Assembly: GCA_965178125.1 (NCBI GenBank)
Contig: OZ237765.1
Location: forward strand, 620,001 to 684,000
DNA length: 64,000 bases
Direction of reading: 5' to 3'
Origin: Bilabrum cf. latius
Taxonomy: Eukaryota > Bigyra: Bicosoecida > Bigyra > Bicosoecida
The notes below the pieces were generated by a model, which did not search any database, was not told where the DNA came from, and saw only the letters and a list, made by a program, of their open reading frames with translations. Positions 22,801-35,630 of this stretch are shown here, piece after piece; the stretch's first letter is position 1; each line of letters opens with the position of its first letter. Position numbers and translations under genes: made by a program.

Positions 22801-25800
22801 GGCGCCCGGCACCATGCCCGCTGATCGTGCTCGTGTGACGAGTGAAGCTGGCCCGCACCGAACCTCGTCTGATGGAGCATCGCCAGCCAGTGCGGCGGCA
22901 GCATCTCCAGGGCAGGCACAGCCCGGGTCTCTGCTCGGAGGCAGGGGCATGGGCCGCACGCCTAGGAGCGGATCGGACGATGCGGCGGCGGGGCGGTCTA
23001 GAAGGGCCCTTGAGGTTCATGAAGGTTCGCTCGAAGCAATCATGGAGAGCCCCCCCCGCAGGCATGGCTCTTCGTCTGACGCACGCAATGCTGCAGGAGG
23101 AAGCAGCACGACCCTAGAGAACCTGGCACAGTCTGAGGCTACGGATTCCACAGCAGGTGCGTCTGGTGGCCTGCACGCAGCGGTCAGACCTACATTGGCA
23201 GGCCCGATGCAAGGGCAAGAGTTGGGCACGGATGGGACGGAGCTGGTTCGGCCCGGCAGCACTTCCGCGGGAAGCACGGGCTCCAGCCCTCCTCCAAGCC
23301 CTCCCCCCAGCGGTAGGGAACAAGAGCATCAGGGAACGCCGCCTAGGGATGATTCGTCGGATCCCCCTTCCATCGATCGGGGACGCAGCTCGCCTTCCAT
23401 CGGCCCTGCCATTCGTCATGCGCCGGAAGCCTCACCCTACAGGCGCCGGCTAGGCACACGCGTGGGTGAGGGGCTGGGCATCGAGGGGTTCGGAATCGGG
23501 GGAACTGGAGCCAGCGGCAACCGTGCTGCTGGGGGCGTGTATACAGCCGGGAATGGTGCCACCGGGTCCGCAGCAGTGGTACAGTTCAATCCGGGAAGCA
23601 GCCCCTCTGGCGCTCACGGCTCCACGGTGAGCATGTGGGTCCCCGGGAGTCGGATGGGGCAAGACAGAGAGGCTGGTGCCAGCCCCGTTTCCTCGACCGA
23701 CATGCGGGACGGAAGCTTGGACCACAGCCGCATCTAGAGCGGAAGCAGGGCGAGGGCGGAGACGGGCAGCTCTGCAGGCAGCGGGGGCTAGTCCAGCGGT
23801 CTTGCACTGTAGGACGAGCAAGACCCTCGGTTCACCGTGCCGCCCGCCTCTGAATTGCCTCACCAGCGGCTGCCAGCTCACTCCATCGGCTCCCAGAGCA
23901 GCGGGACCAGCATCGGCACGAAGACCAAGAGCTCCCCGCAGATGGGCCAGCCGAGACCACTACCTCCTGGGGCTGGGCCTGTCGCGCATGCTCATCTGCG
24001 CGTTGCAACGAATTTCGACGGAGGGGCAGCCACCAGCCCCCTGCCTTCTACTTCCTCCGGGCCTGGTTTACGCGGCTCTCCTGCCAGCAACGCAGGAGGC
24101 GCGTTCAGGCCGAGGCTAGAGTCGGTCGGGTCTGCAACCTCGAGTGGTCGTGGGGGCACTGGCACTGGCACTGTCTCAGGGCCAGGGGCTGCCGATGCAC
24201 TTGCTGCGGCAAACCGTCTGCTGGCGAGTGCGTCGGTGCGGTTTCGGTCGCACACTGGCGGCAGCTCTGCCATTGAGGGCGACGTGCACCACGATGACAT
24301 CGACCCAGCCGTGGCAGCAGCAGTTGGCCTCACCCCGGAGGACGAGGGTCCTGACGATCTTGCGTTTGGTGGCAATGGGGCCGTCGAGGACGGAGCAGGA
24401 GGGCACCGAGTGCTCCGTGGCGGCCCACGCCGCAGGGTGTCCATCGGAAGGCAGCTATCCTCCGGCGTAGGCGTGGATGCGAAAGGCGCCAAGGTCCCCC
24501 GTAGGGACGCAGCGGGGCAGCTCTTGGCACGATGGAGGTGGCTGTGGCACGGCTGGCAAGGTGGGTACGGAGGCGTCAGCACGCGCGCGCTGGCACTATG
24601 CGAATCGGCGGCGGTACTCCCCGGCGACGCGATGCCCCTCCTACCCTCTGCCGCAACCGCTCGATTCGCACCTTTGTTACTAGGTTTGTACTCTGGCGAT
24701 TTTCGTGCGGTGCGAGCGTGCATTGAGTCGATCTAGAGTGCCATTAACAGTGGTAGCGGGCAAGCGGCCGGCTAGCTGTCAAGAAGCATGAGCTCGCTCG
24801 TGCATAGAGCGCTGCAAGGATCCAGCGGGGGCCGTGCTGGGACATCTGGTCAGCAACCAGGGAGTTTCACATCCTACCGGAATCGTACTAGCGGATCGGT
24901 GCGGTATGACTGGATGTATGGTGGACCGGATGCGCAGTCCATCCACGGGACGCTAGGCGTGGTCGATGTCACGATTGCTTGCTTGCTCGACGCGGTAACG
25001 CCATCCCTGTGCGACCTGGCCGTGCCTGCGATGGGTCTCGCTGTGGCTGCAGTGCACGCCGGTGACGCTGTGGTGGGCTGGGGCCTGTCCCAATCGAGTT
25101 CCGGCGGCTGGTGGGCGGCCCGCACCGTCACGCTAGGCAACAACGAGTCGGCACGAGCTGGCCCCAGATCGTCGCGAGGCCTAGAAGGCACTATGACTCG
25201 CGCTGGCACAAGCCCAGCTGTTTTCGGAAGCAGCGCCCAGGGAGCCGGCACTCTGCATCGGCACAGCACGCAGGTGCTTCCCAGCGGCATACGGATGCGC
25301 GGGCCCGGCATGCACCCGCACACTCTGTACAGGTGCTTGTCCCTGTCCCTTATGGCAGTGACCACCCTCGCCCACAGGGAGGCCATGATACGCGTGGCTG
25401 CAGACTGGGCACGGTCATTGGGTGCCAAGGGCATCGCAAGGAGCGCAGACATGCAGCTGAGGCAGCTCCGTGCGAGGGACCAGCTCAGGGCAGCGACCAG
25501 GGCTTTCCGCAGGTTCAGCTGCGCGGTGGTCAAGGCGGCGGGGGAGGCCGTGGTCGCAGCATGCAGGAGCGGGCCTGTCTTTGTCGCGGATGATTTGCTT
25601 GCTGATCCAGAGGATGCAGCGAGCAGCAAAGCGGCTGAGGGCGACATTGGAGGAAGGCCGGGCTCGGTCTAGAGCGGGGGCAGCGGAAGCGATGGCAATG
25701 CGTACGAGGAGGCAGAGACTGCTGGAAGAGTACGCTTCGCCCCCAGCACCCCGTCTGGTATTGCTCCTGGCCAGGGCGATGACTAGCCTGAACATGGAGC

Positions 25801-28800
25801 GCTTCATCACGACAGTGGAGATCCGGACGCCACGAGCGGTGCTCCGCCGCGCTGGACCCACGACCCCGTGGCCGATGCCAGTGCTGCGTGCGGCATGCTG
25901 CCGTATGACGCAGAGGAGGCGCTAGCGCTGGCAAGCATGCTGGCTAGAGCTGTAGATCGGGCGGAACGTCGAGCAGCCGCAACCGCTGCTGCCGCAGTGC
26001 CCCGCGGCCGCGGGCCCGGCGTGGGTGCGGCTCGGCAGCTGGCCCTCACTCCAGCAGGCCCCAGGAACGGCCAAGCAGCCCTCGTGGCACAGCGGTCTGG
26101 ACTTGCGCTAGGTACTCCAAAGGTGACGGGTGCAACCCGCCCGTTCCATGGGTCTAGTGTTGCTGCGTATGTGCCTGGTGGGGCGCACCCGGGAGCTAGA
26201 CCTTCATCGCTATCTAGCCTGTCGCTTGGCAGCCGGGGCAGCGAGGGCTCTTTCACCCGGGGCGTGGGTATTCCAGGAGGAAGCGACAGATCGCTTTCTG
26301 CGGTGTGGAATTACGTTCTCGCGCTCGCGGCAGCCGATAGCCGGCTCGCCAGGGTTGTAGCTGATGTGGGGCAGTTTGCCGCGACAGCAGGCATCGCGAG
26401 CGGAGCATAGGCAGAGCTTCAAGCCGTGCTAGGCAGCCCGCTGCCCTTCGACGACGACGAAAACGACGAAAGGGGTGAAAGTCGTGCTGGAAATGGGGGC
26501 AACACTGCCGCACAATTCCTCGCGGCCGCTGATCGGAAGCACCAGAAGTCCACCGGCCTGCTCACTCGAAGAGACGCGAAGGAAGGCACGCCCGAATCGG
26601 GCACTTCGTCCGTGACGGATGCAGCCTCTTCCGCTGGAACAAGAGCATCACCGCGGGCAGGTGCGGGCTTGCTTGAGTCGCCTCGGATCAGGCGTGCTGG
26701 TGCCTCGTCACTACTACTCGAGGGAACGAGCAAATCCGTCTTTGGGGCGTCGTTCCGGGTCAGGCGACAGGCGAATGACCCAAACGAAAGTGGTACTGTT
26801 GAGCATGGACGCAACGGCAGCGGTAGCGGCAGCGGCAGCATCAGTAGCACAGATGCGCAGTCTAGCGGCGCACACAAGACAATCGGCGACAGCCTCCGTG
26901 GCAGTGGCCTGCCGTGGGCCTCAAGACCGGAGCGGTGGCTGCACGGGAGCACTCGCGGTCCTGGTATCGCGGTGGTTCTGCAGCTGGCGGGCATGTGTGC
27001 CACCGAAGAAGGGGCAATGGCGCAGGCAATACATGCCGCGCAGCAGCAGCAGCAGCAGCAGGACAACGGCGCTAGCAGGAAAGGGAGCATGCTATCGAGG
27101 GCGTCAAGGGTGATATCCGCCATGGCCCAGCCAAGCACGCCTCTCGGACAACTGGGCGGCCGGAGCACTCGTCACATCGGTAATCATGCACCGGGCACAG
27201 CCGGTCCTGCAGCAGGCGGCTCACCATCCCCCGCCAGTCCCCGGTCCTTCCTCTCTCGCCTTGCATCGGCCCGTATCCTGGGGGCGAGGGCGACGCCGCC
27301 TATGGGACCTCAGGGCGCAGGCATTGCCGGTGATGGTGTACCTGCAACGGCCAGCAAGGCTATCTCAACAAGAGGATCGTCAGGGACTCTGAAGGTAGCA
27401 TTGGGGCGAGGCGGTGCGTCTGCCCAGGCCGTCGCAATGGAAGACGGGGGCAGCACCGGTCTGCATGGGCTGGGCGTTGGACAGGTCGGCAGGGTCGGCA
27501 GCTCACTGAGCCGCCTGGTGAAATTCAAGGCGGCTCAAGGTAGCATGTGGGACAGGGCGGGTGGTCGGCTTTTGCGTCTCGCGAAAGGCGCCGTCCGGGG
27601 TCGTGGTGGAGCCACGGGCGATTTCGTGGCGAGGCTTCACCGGCGCGTGACGAGCATTATGCTGCCATTGGATTCTAGTGTGTCGCGTCGGGGGGGGGCT
27701 GGGTCTCAAAAGAGCACATCGCTGCGAGATGCGGGGTTTGTGCGATCACGAGTGGCGGATGCATTCTGCTTGCTGTGCGCTCTGTGTCGGGTAGTGACGG
27801 CGTCCCAGCTGGCTAGTTCCAGCACCGGGGTTTTCGGCTCGGAGGGCGCATCCGCAGTGAGCGTGCTGTCGTGCTTGGACTCCCTAGCCTGCTGCTTGGA
27901 GTCCCCGGCACTGGCCGCCGCCACGCCGCGCTCTCCCCCCTTGCTTGCTTGTCTCCGCGGAGCCGTTATTCCCACTATCCTGGGAGTGTTCTCCGCGGCC
28001 AGGGCCGGCCTCGCTGCCGGACGCGGAAGCGGAAACGGCGGCAGCACTGCACGAGGGGGTCGTGCGGGGGGGGTGTCCAGGGCCAAGAGCGCCCTTCGGA
28101 TGCCATCAGGGGGGGCCTGGCGGCTCGCGCTCAGGTGTCTGGAGGCGCTGTGGGCGCTGCACCGGCGGTGGATTAAGCCAGAACTGCACGCTATCGTGAG
28201 CACGGTCCTTCCTGCTGCTCTTGGCTCCTCGGCCGGGCTGCCCTCGAGGCAATCCGAGGTGTTGAGCATGGTCCATCGGTGGATTCCGCTGCCGACTGAC
28301 ATCTGGGGCATGTACCTGAACTTCGACCTCTACGGGCCCCACGGAGCCCCGGGGGCGCGCGCACTCCGGTCCCTCGCTGATGCTGCGGCGCGAGCACTCG
28401 TGGACCGCACCTAGCAGAGGTACATGGCCCCGACCGCGACGTCTGAGCAGGACGCTGTAGCAGATCTTCTGGCTATCAAGTAGCAGCAAGGCAGCGGGTC
28501 GGGGTCTGTGCGGGCCCCCCGGCGAGCGAGCGAGATGGGTGGAAAGCCAAGTGCCAGCCACAGCTCGAGTGAGGGCGAGGCCAAGCATGAGAGCAACGAC
28601 TTGGACCACGAGTCGATCTGGCAGCAGCCGTCAGAAGTGCTGGGCGAGGTGGGCGATGCTGCCCTACTTCGGGCCGGCGATTCAGTGGCACAGCTGGTCT
28701 CGTACCAGCGCAGGTGCGCGGCCATGATCAGCGAACTTCTCCGACCCGTAGCCGACGCTGCCGGGACGCTACACCTGCACCTTCGCGACACCAGCAGTGG

Positions 28801-31800
28801 CGGGAACGGCTAGAACGGTCAGCAAGGGGGACCTTCAACCGTAGGCCCTGCCTCAGGTGGTGACAGCCCACCCTCACCCGCGCTAGGCTAGGACGGACAC
28901 ACCGGCACACCGGGAAGCCTCTCCCTGGGGTCACCGGGACGGGGGCTGAGCACGCCGCAGCAGCCTCGGCATGGGCAGGCGAGCGGTGCCCACCCGGCGC
29001 CGTCCACAGCCCAGGCCAGGGTTTCGTCTGGCAGGGTCGGACTCCTCGCCGGGGACTCGGACGCAGACTCTGCCAGGAGCACGCCCCGCGGTGCGGGAGG
29101 GCTATCGATACTGTCTCTTCCCGCAGGAGCAACCGAGGCAGGCAGCGAGCCCGGGGCCAGGGACTCCAGGCGAGGTACGCCGCATTCGACCTCTCCGCCC
29201 GTGTCCAGGCGAGCGGCGGACGGACCGGACCTTGGAGGCTCGGGGCGGCCCGGGCATAGGAGGGCACGAACAGCGCCAGACACATGGACGTACCCCGAAG
29301 GTCTCGCCGGCGCTCTCGATGGCGGTGCCCATGGCGGCAGTGACGTCGGTGATGCCTCCAGCGCCCCCGGCATGGCAAGGAGGATGGGCGGCGAGAAGGC
29401 ACTGTAGACGCCGTCTCTCCCTTCCAGGGCTGGCCAGCACGATGCGGGAGAGGCGGGCTCGCCGCTCATTCGGGCACCGAATCCAAATTCCCAGAGTGGC
29501 ATGCTGACGAGTGTTGAAAGCGGGACGCGGATCACCGGCGTGGGTCCCACTGGTCCTGCCACGAGTCACGCAGGCGCTGTGACGCCCAGGGCACACGGCA
29601 GCCCGCTGCGAAAGGCTGTATCGGTGCGACTTCCTTCCCCTCTGATGGGTGGGATGCTGGCGGGTGACGGTGGAGGGGAGAGGCCGGATCCACCCAGCGG
29701 AAAGAGCAGCGCGGCCTCACTACGGATACGCGTTGGGAGCGGTAGCGGGCTCGCTGGCGCGAATGCGCGCGGTGTCTCAGTCTCCCAGCGCCTGCCTCGG
29801 TTCCTGGTGCTGCCGCGCATGCAGGAGCCGGACGAGAGGGATGCTGATTTGAGGCGGCTGGAGCAAGCAATCGACAAGGCAGTGGCCATCTGTGAGGAGA
29901 AAGAGAGCCTCAGGAAGGCGCTATTGCACCTGATGAAAGAGGGCGTCATCGCGCCAATGGAAGCACTCGAGGAGGCTGCAGGGCGGCTCGTTGAAAAAGA
30001 GGCCGCCGCAGCCAGACCGTCCTTTGCGTCAGGCAGGCAGGACTCAGGAGAAGCACATGGTAGTGCCAGCCGAAAAGACTTGGACGACATGCTAGCCCAA
30101 GAGGGTGTAACCAGTGTGAACGATGACGACGATGGCGAGGGTGGGCCTAGTGACCGTGGCGATGGCGAAGACGATGCCGATGACGATGCCGGCTGGGACT
30201 GTATCGGTACAACCGGCAAGCCAGGCTAGCAGAGTGGTGAAAACCGTGACGGGGATGACAGTGGAGATGATGACGGTCTCCTGGAAGCTCCTCCGCTCGC
30301 GCAAGTTGACGAAGGCGACAAAGTCGCCCGTACCACGGACGGACAGGATGGAAAGGGCACGCGGGAGCGCGCTCCCAAGCCGCGCGCTAGCAAGGAATGC
30401 GTGGAGGATGTGGTGGAGATGATCCGCTACCTGTCGCAGGCGGTGGGCGAGGCCGCGGTAGGTGATTTCATCTCGGAGCCTGGCAAGAACGACCTGGAGG
30501 CTGACCTCATCCGCAGCTGCAGGTGGAGGATCATCGCCTCTCTCGATTTCCGGGACCTTCCATTCGACGCCGCGCTCCGCAAACTGCTCACAAAGAGCGG
30601 GTTTAGGCTACCAGGCGAGGCACAGAAGATCGAAAGAGTTGCGCAAACGTTCGCGCAGGTGTACGCGGCGCAGAACCCGCACCCTCAGCGCAGGGAGGAG
30701 CGTCGCCTGGGAAGCGGCTCAGCAGACAGCAAGGCACACTAGGGCCACTAGAAGGAGGAGTCGCGCACATCCAAGCCGGAATCCAAAGCACCTACCGAAG
30801 AAGAAGATGCAAGCAGCAGCAGCGGCAGCGGCAGCAGCAGCGGCCATGGCGGTACGAAGACTCCGCAGCCGCTCGCTTTGGCCCTTCCTGACGGCCGGTT
30901 GTATCCCTACAACGAAGACGTCCCATTCATCCTGTGCTACTCCCTGATCATGCTCAACACGGACGCGTACAACCCAGCCATCCGAGAGGACCGTCGGATG
31001 ACGCTCAAGCAGTTCCTGTCAAACAACAGGGGGGTTGACCAGGACGAGAACTCCCAGCCGAGGGACCTGCCCGTGGCATTCCTGTCGCACCTCTACGCCG
31101 CGATCAAGAAGGAAGAGATCAAGGCGCTCAAGATGGCAGCTCCCGCGCCGGCACCAAAAGACGCGTCTGGCAGGGCAGCTCAGGAGGCGGAAGAGGCCAG
31201 AAAGAACGCAAACCTGGCAGCAGATGCTATCCTGGGCAACGCTTCCACGTTCGGCGGTGACGTGGAGGCAGCTGCGGCACACGCCTCGAGTCGCCTTGAG
31301 GTGGTGCTCGAGTCCAAGCACCAGTGGCTCGTGTGCCCATGGCGGAGGGCTACTGGCAGGCGTGTGCTCCGATGCCTGGTGCGAGACCTGTGGCCGGCTG
31401 TGGACCGGGTCATGAGGTTCGTGGGCAACCTCAGCGAGTCGCCCATGCCGCAGCACATGATGCGAAGGGGTGACCCGAGGAACGACGGAATCGCGCAGAA
31501 GCACTGCCTGGATGCGCTCAAGCACGCCCTGACGGCCTTCTTGTTCCTTGGGCTGGCCAAGCAGGCCACCGAGGCGGCCGGCTTGCTCGCCCGCATCGAG
31601 GAGCTGTACGCGCCGGCCATGTCGCCCAATCCGTCCGCCAATGCGCTGCTCGACTCGTTCGGGGCCCACGGAGTGGGCGGGGCCCAGGCCACCGAGGGCG
31701 CGGGGGGCGGGAGTTCCTCGCAGCGGGGGAGGCAGTCGCCCTGGTTCCGGTTTGTGGTTGCGACCGCGCTGCAGTCCCAGGCCGAGGCGCAGGCTCGGCA

Positions 31801-32977
31801 GTCGGGCAAGCTGGCCGGTGCCGCCGCTTCGGGCGCCGGTGCCGCGACCGGTGCCGCCCCTCCGTCCGGTCCTTCTTTTGGCCCTAGGGGCTCGGGCCCC
31901 TCCCCCGCAGCCGACCCTGTGCTGGACGCTGTGGCCGTGGTGCACACGGTGGTGAGCGAGGTGGTGGCAGTGGCCTCCACTCGGTCGGACGAGATGAACC
32001 TCCTGCTGACCGCGGGCAGATTCACGGAGGAGGCCCGGGCCAGGCTAACCAACGACAGGAGGAGAAGGGTGCTGCACGAAGGGGCCCTGACCAAGTTCGC
32101 GAAGGGCGGGAGGGGGTCTGCGAGGCAGTATCGGTTCTTTCTGTTCACGGACCTGCTGGTGTACGGGAAGGAGGGCTGGAGGGGCCGCTCCCTCGTGGCC
32201 CACCAGGTCATTCCCGTCCACGACGCGGTGGTGGGGATCGACCCGGAGCCGTTATTGTCCCGGGGCGTGCCCGAGGGCTGCGGCCTTCGGATCCGCACGC
32301 AGGTGAAGGACCTGTTCCTCGTCGCCCAGTCCCCCCGTGAGTCCGCCGAGTGGTCCAGGCGGGTGCAGCTGGCTGCTAGGGAGAGAAGGCGGGCCATGGG
32401 TCTGTCGCCCATGTCGCACGAGCTGCCGAAGGGAGGAAGGACACCTGGGGAACAATCGCACTCGTCACAGGCCCGTCCGGTTGCTGCACCCCATACTGGG
32501 GGGCAAGAAGAGCGGGAGGGCAGTAGGAGCAGAGCGGGGTCTGGGCCTTTGCTTGGGGCACCGGCATCCCGGGGAGATGGCGCAGGCGAACAGGTCGGTG
32601 GGACGGGTGGCGCACAGCCGGGGAAAGGGCAGCACGAGCGGATGAAGCGGCTCAAGGCGGTGTTCCGGCTCGCTGTGGCTGCCTCTCGTCCGCTGCTGTC
32701 CGGGGGGAGTTCCGCTGACTCGCGCGGCGCCCCGATACGGATCTCGGACGGGGACAAGGCGCGGCTGTACGGGCTTCACATGCAGGCCCTGCAAGGCGAC
32801 GCCAAGGAGGGCAGGGATGGGGGGGGCGGTCGGCCCGAGGCGCTGCAACGGGCGTGGCGGAGCCTCGCGGGGATGAGGCGGCGGGACGCGATGCGTCGGT
32901 TCATCGCAGAGATGGACCGAGTGGCGCCCTGGTGGAGGGCATCGGCTGCCGAGGGGCGGGATGCGGCAGGGCGGTGA
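19871..32977 (+). CDS. Giant Arf guanine-nucleotide exchange factor (MABP-like, HUS, Sec7, PH, ACB-like)
   Basis: ATG 19871 to TGA 32975-32977 is one uninterrupted frame of 4368 residues crossing more than 20 UAGs and no other stop. Residues ~574-950 resemble an MABP beta-prism: repeated PITDI/PPVTGI starts, PPGF and PSGW turns, and YLCYR ends. Residues ~2617-2850 match the HUS region of BIG/GBF-type Arf GEFs, including IWGMYLNFD, the counterpart of their YxNYD box. Sec7 (~3510-3748) holds FRLPGEAQKIER with the catalytic glutamate finger, then YSLIMLNTDAYNP and MTLKQFLSNNRG of the Arf-binding groove. About 70 low-complexity residues separate these two halves. A PH domain (~4065-4173; RRVLHEGALTKF, FFLFTDLLVYG) and an acyl-CoA-binding-like region (~4257-4360; KARLYGLHMQALQGDA, RAWRSLAGM) end the protein. 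It should activate Arf GTPases at Golgi or endosomal membranes. The 5' end could include an earlier exon. Confidence 0.88.
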
Positions 32978-33130
32978 GGGTGACGGCAAGAGTGACGTGT
33001 TGTGGTGGCTGCAGATGGATGTGGTCCGACAGGATTCTATCCCATGAATCCGTGCAATATCCGAATGAAATAGATGGCTGCGATCAATTCGTCTGCGGGC
33101 TTGAAGCCCCTCCAATGCCAAGGTGCTCCC

Positions 33131-34561
33131 TCATGTCCTCGCCTTCTTGGCCGGACGCTCGTCCTTGCCCTTGCGCTTCTTTTTCGCGTCGATCGCCTTG
33201 CTCACGAAGTCCCGCACGACCCAAAATGTGGCAGCGTCAATACCATCGATGTCGATTTCAATGTCATCAGCATCAATCTGCGATCAGTGGCGAGCAAAAC
33301 TGTAGGATAGGGAGTCCCTGCTAGACAAGAGCTAGCCAGTGCAGCATCAACCGATTCGGAACCGTACCTTTCGAATGCACCGTTCGCAGCGCTGGTCCAA
33401 TATCTGTACGACTTTGCCTAGGTCCTCGCTGTTGATGGCGTAGATCGACTGGGCGAACGACTTCTTGTCAGCAAGGCCAGGCTGCCTGCGAGAGTTGGCG
33501 TGGCTAGAAGGCAGCTTGCGTTTCCACAGTTCATTCGATGCTGCTTATTATACATATTGTATTCAAAGTCACATATGCTTACCTGGTCTCCTCTTGGGCT
33601 GCGTTGAATGGAAAACAAGAGCAACGAATGCGAGCGATAGCATGCACAGTGGATCCCCAGCATGCCAGCAATTGGGTTAGTGCGCTCACGAGCTGAGTCA
33701 CGAATCTTCTTGAACTTCTCCAAAAAGGTCCTCTTGAAATCCTATGCGAGCTGGTAGTACTCAGATCCATCCTGCAGATTCATTTTGAGCAGGCAAGCAA
33801 TTGAACCTCAATAGGGACATGCACGGCTCAGGATGGACCATCACGATATCACGAGGCTCACTCGGTTGTAAATCATGCAGTTGTCCCAAATGAGGAGCAT
33901 GTCCTGCTCGAATTCTGCTACTGAGCTGTACTGACCGGCCTCCATTTTTTGCTGCGAAGCTTGCAACAGGGGCTAGTAGAACATGTGGCTTTCAAGTAAG
34001 TCATCTAATGCCCTCTAACTAATGTCATACCACGCATAATAGTCACATGTAGCCATTGGTACGATAAGGGGTCCGTAGGAACAGCAAAATTAGTGCTTGC
34101 ACGGCGTGTCAAACTTACCAGCATGGTGCCGAGGTCCATCGGATGCTTCACAAGCTTGGGATAGTCATTCAAGCCCCATTTCTTCCATGGCACCGGCTCC
34201 AAGAAAGGTGCTGCAAATGAAAGGATCGAATGAAAAGACTCAGAAACAGCATTGGCGAGGCGAAAGAGCAATCGACCTTTGAACCAGGTCGACACGAATT
34301 CGTTCCAATATCAACGTGGATGGGCTGCACTAAGCTTGCCGCGACCACTTGGCAAGCATCATCAAATTGTTCTTACCGGCCTTGGGGTGCTTCGTAAACC
34401 AGGAGAGGAGCTTAGCACACTGCGGGTGGATTTGGAACGGAGCGACAACCATCGACCTCTGCGATGTGCTCGACGCGAAAATTCCGAGCAAAATCGCTAG
34501 TCAGGGGCCTCACTTGATCCATGGCTGCATCTAGGCTACCAGTCGATGAGGATGCTGCCAT
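33131..34561 (-). CDS. BET-type protein: single bromodomain plus NET domain, eight exons
   Basis: Splicing exons 34561-34514, 34458-34377, 34210-34119, 33951-33862, 33771-33690, 33598-33583, 33485-33368 and 33277-33131 gives 675 nt and 224 residues, ending TGA. All junctions are GT..AG and all phases agree. The bromodomain (~20-140) reads CAKLLSWFTKHPKAAPFLEP, DYPKLVKHPMDLGTM, then LIWDNCMIYN with the acetyl-lysine-binding Asn, and YYQLAQDFKRTF with one UAG as Gln. The NET domain (~150-208) reads DKKSFAQSIYAINSEDLGKV, then ADDIEIDIDGIDAATFW. A basic tail (KKKRKGKDERPAKKAR) is a likely nuclear signal. The protein should read acetylated histones, like Bdf1 or plant GTE proteins, but it has one bromodomain. 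Exon six is only 16 nt. Introns are 55-167 bp. It is convergent with the Arf GEF and divergent from the gene at 34746. Confidence 0.9.
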
Positions 34562-34745
34562 AATTTTGCTAGTATTGAGCTTGATCAGGAACTTGCTTCA
34601 GCCACAAAACGCACGCAACCAACAAATCCACGAAAGATAGCACTGCCGGAGACAGTCCTGTGCTTCAACTAGACACGATGGCGTAAGAGTGTTTCCTTGT
34701 ATGTCATTTGTTGCTTGCGCTTGGCGCGCATGCACTGCCACCATA

Positions 34746-35376
34746 ATGATCTCCTTGAACCTACCACACAGATCGAAGGTGTTCGACCCCGCCTCTGCGA
34801 ACGATCTCTTGACGCGAAGTGAGATTGCGACGGATTTCGTATCCCCAAATGCTATTTTGAAACAGTGATCGCGAGTACCTTTGCTTTTCTGCCGTCTCGT
34901 GGGGTGCAGGAAGCCAGTTCGTATCGGCGCAGTTCCAAGCATAGGCAAGTACCACCTTAAGTGATCCTGCGCAACTTAATGTGGCATTGATCACTGTTGA
35001 TTCGAGCAAGATCCCGACTGCAGCTGCGGGATTGGCTTCTGCTGCGGCTTTGGCCGAGGCCGGCATCGCAGCTTACCACGAGCCGGCCACCAGTCCCTCC
35101 AAGGCAAAGTCCCCAGACTCAAGCCCGCTCACCGTGCCAAGGTCTACGGCGTCGTCATCAAAAGCAAGCGCACCACCAGCTTCGAGCGCCAGCAAGTGGG
35201 GCCGCGGCCCGGCAGTCGCTGCAAAGGGTGGCGCAGGGGGCGGGCCTGTGCGAGCAGCAGCAGTGGGTGCGCGAGCAGGTGCCCCAAAGGCAGCACCAGG
35301 TGCGGGCGGGGCTAATACGGGGAGTTGGAGAGGTATGGGAGCTGGATCAGGGGGCCGTGGGGCAAAGCGAGGCTGA
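34746..35376 (+). CDS. Small unknown protein with Ala/Gly-rich basic tail, two exons
   Basis: Exon 1, 34746-34818, joins exon 2, 34910-35376, across a 91-bp intron starting GTGAGA and ending TGCAG after a pyrimidine-rich tract, giving 179 residues and a TGA stop. One UAG (near 34950) is read as Gln in FQAQASTTLSDP. The first ~75 residues look folded and helical (MISLNLPHRSKVFDPASAND, then LITVDSSKIPTAAAGLA). The rest is Ser/Pro then Ala/Gly/Arg-rich, ending in RG-type repeats as in RNA-binding proteins. I do not recognise the family. The opposite strand also has an open frame through exon 2, so the strand is not certain. The intron type and the start only 184 bp from the divergent bromodomain gene favour this model. 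Confidence 0.55.
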
Positions 35377-35630
35377 GCGCGCGTCACAGTGCCAGTGGCC
35401 CAGGTGCCGCTCGCACGGGATCATCATGCATTCGCGCTCTCTCTGGGGAGATCTATTGATCTTCCGTGATTCTGAAATGAAAGCATAACACTCTAGTTTC
35501 CAATGAATTCGGTGCCCTGCGAGCTAACATCCAACGGTTTTGGTTGGCATTTATGCCGTGGCATTGAAGTCTGCCTTCTTTGCTGCCTTCCTTGTAGGCC
35601 TATGTTTTATGTACAAGCCATCCATTCGTG

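Noticed and set aside
26619-27113. Alternative frames inside the Arf GEF and TAF1 genes (many above 100 codons)
   Set aside because: High GC content and biased third positions create long shadow ORFs in all frames; none has a recognisable domain.
34598-35387. Minus-strand open frames opposite the small gene at 34746-35376
   Set aside because: They have no clear start or domain. The plus-strand model has a good intron and a sensible start, though I keep the strand uncertain.
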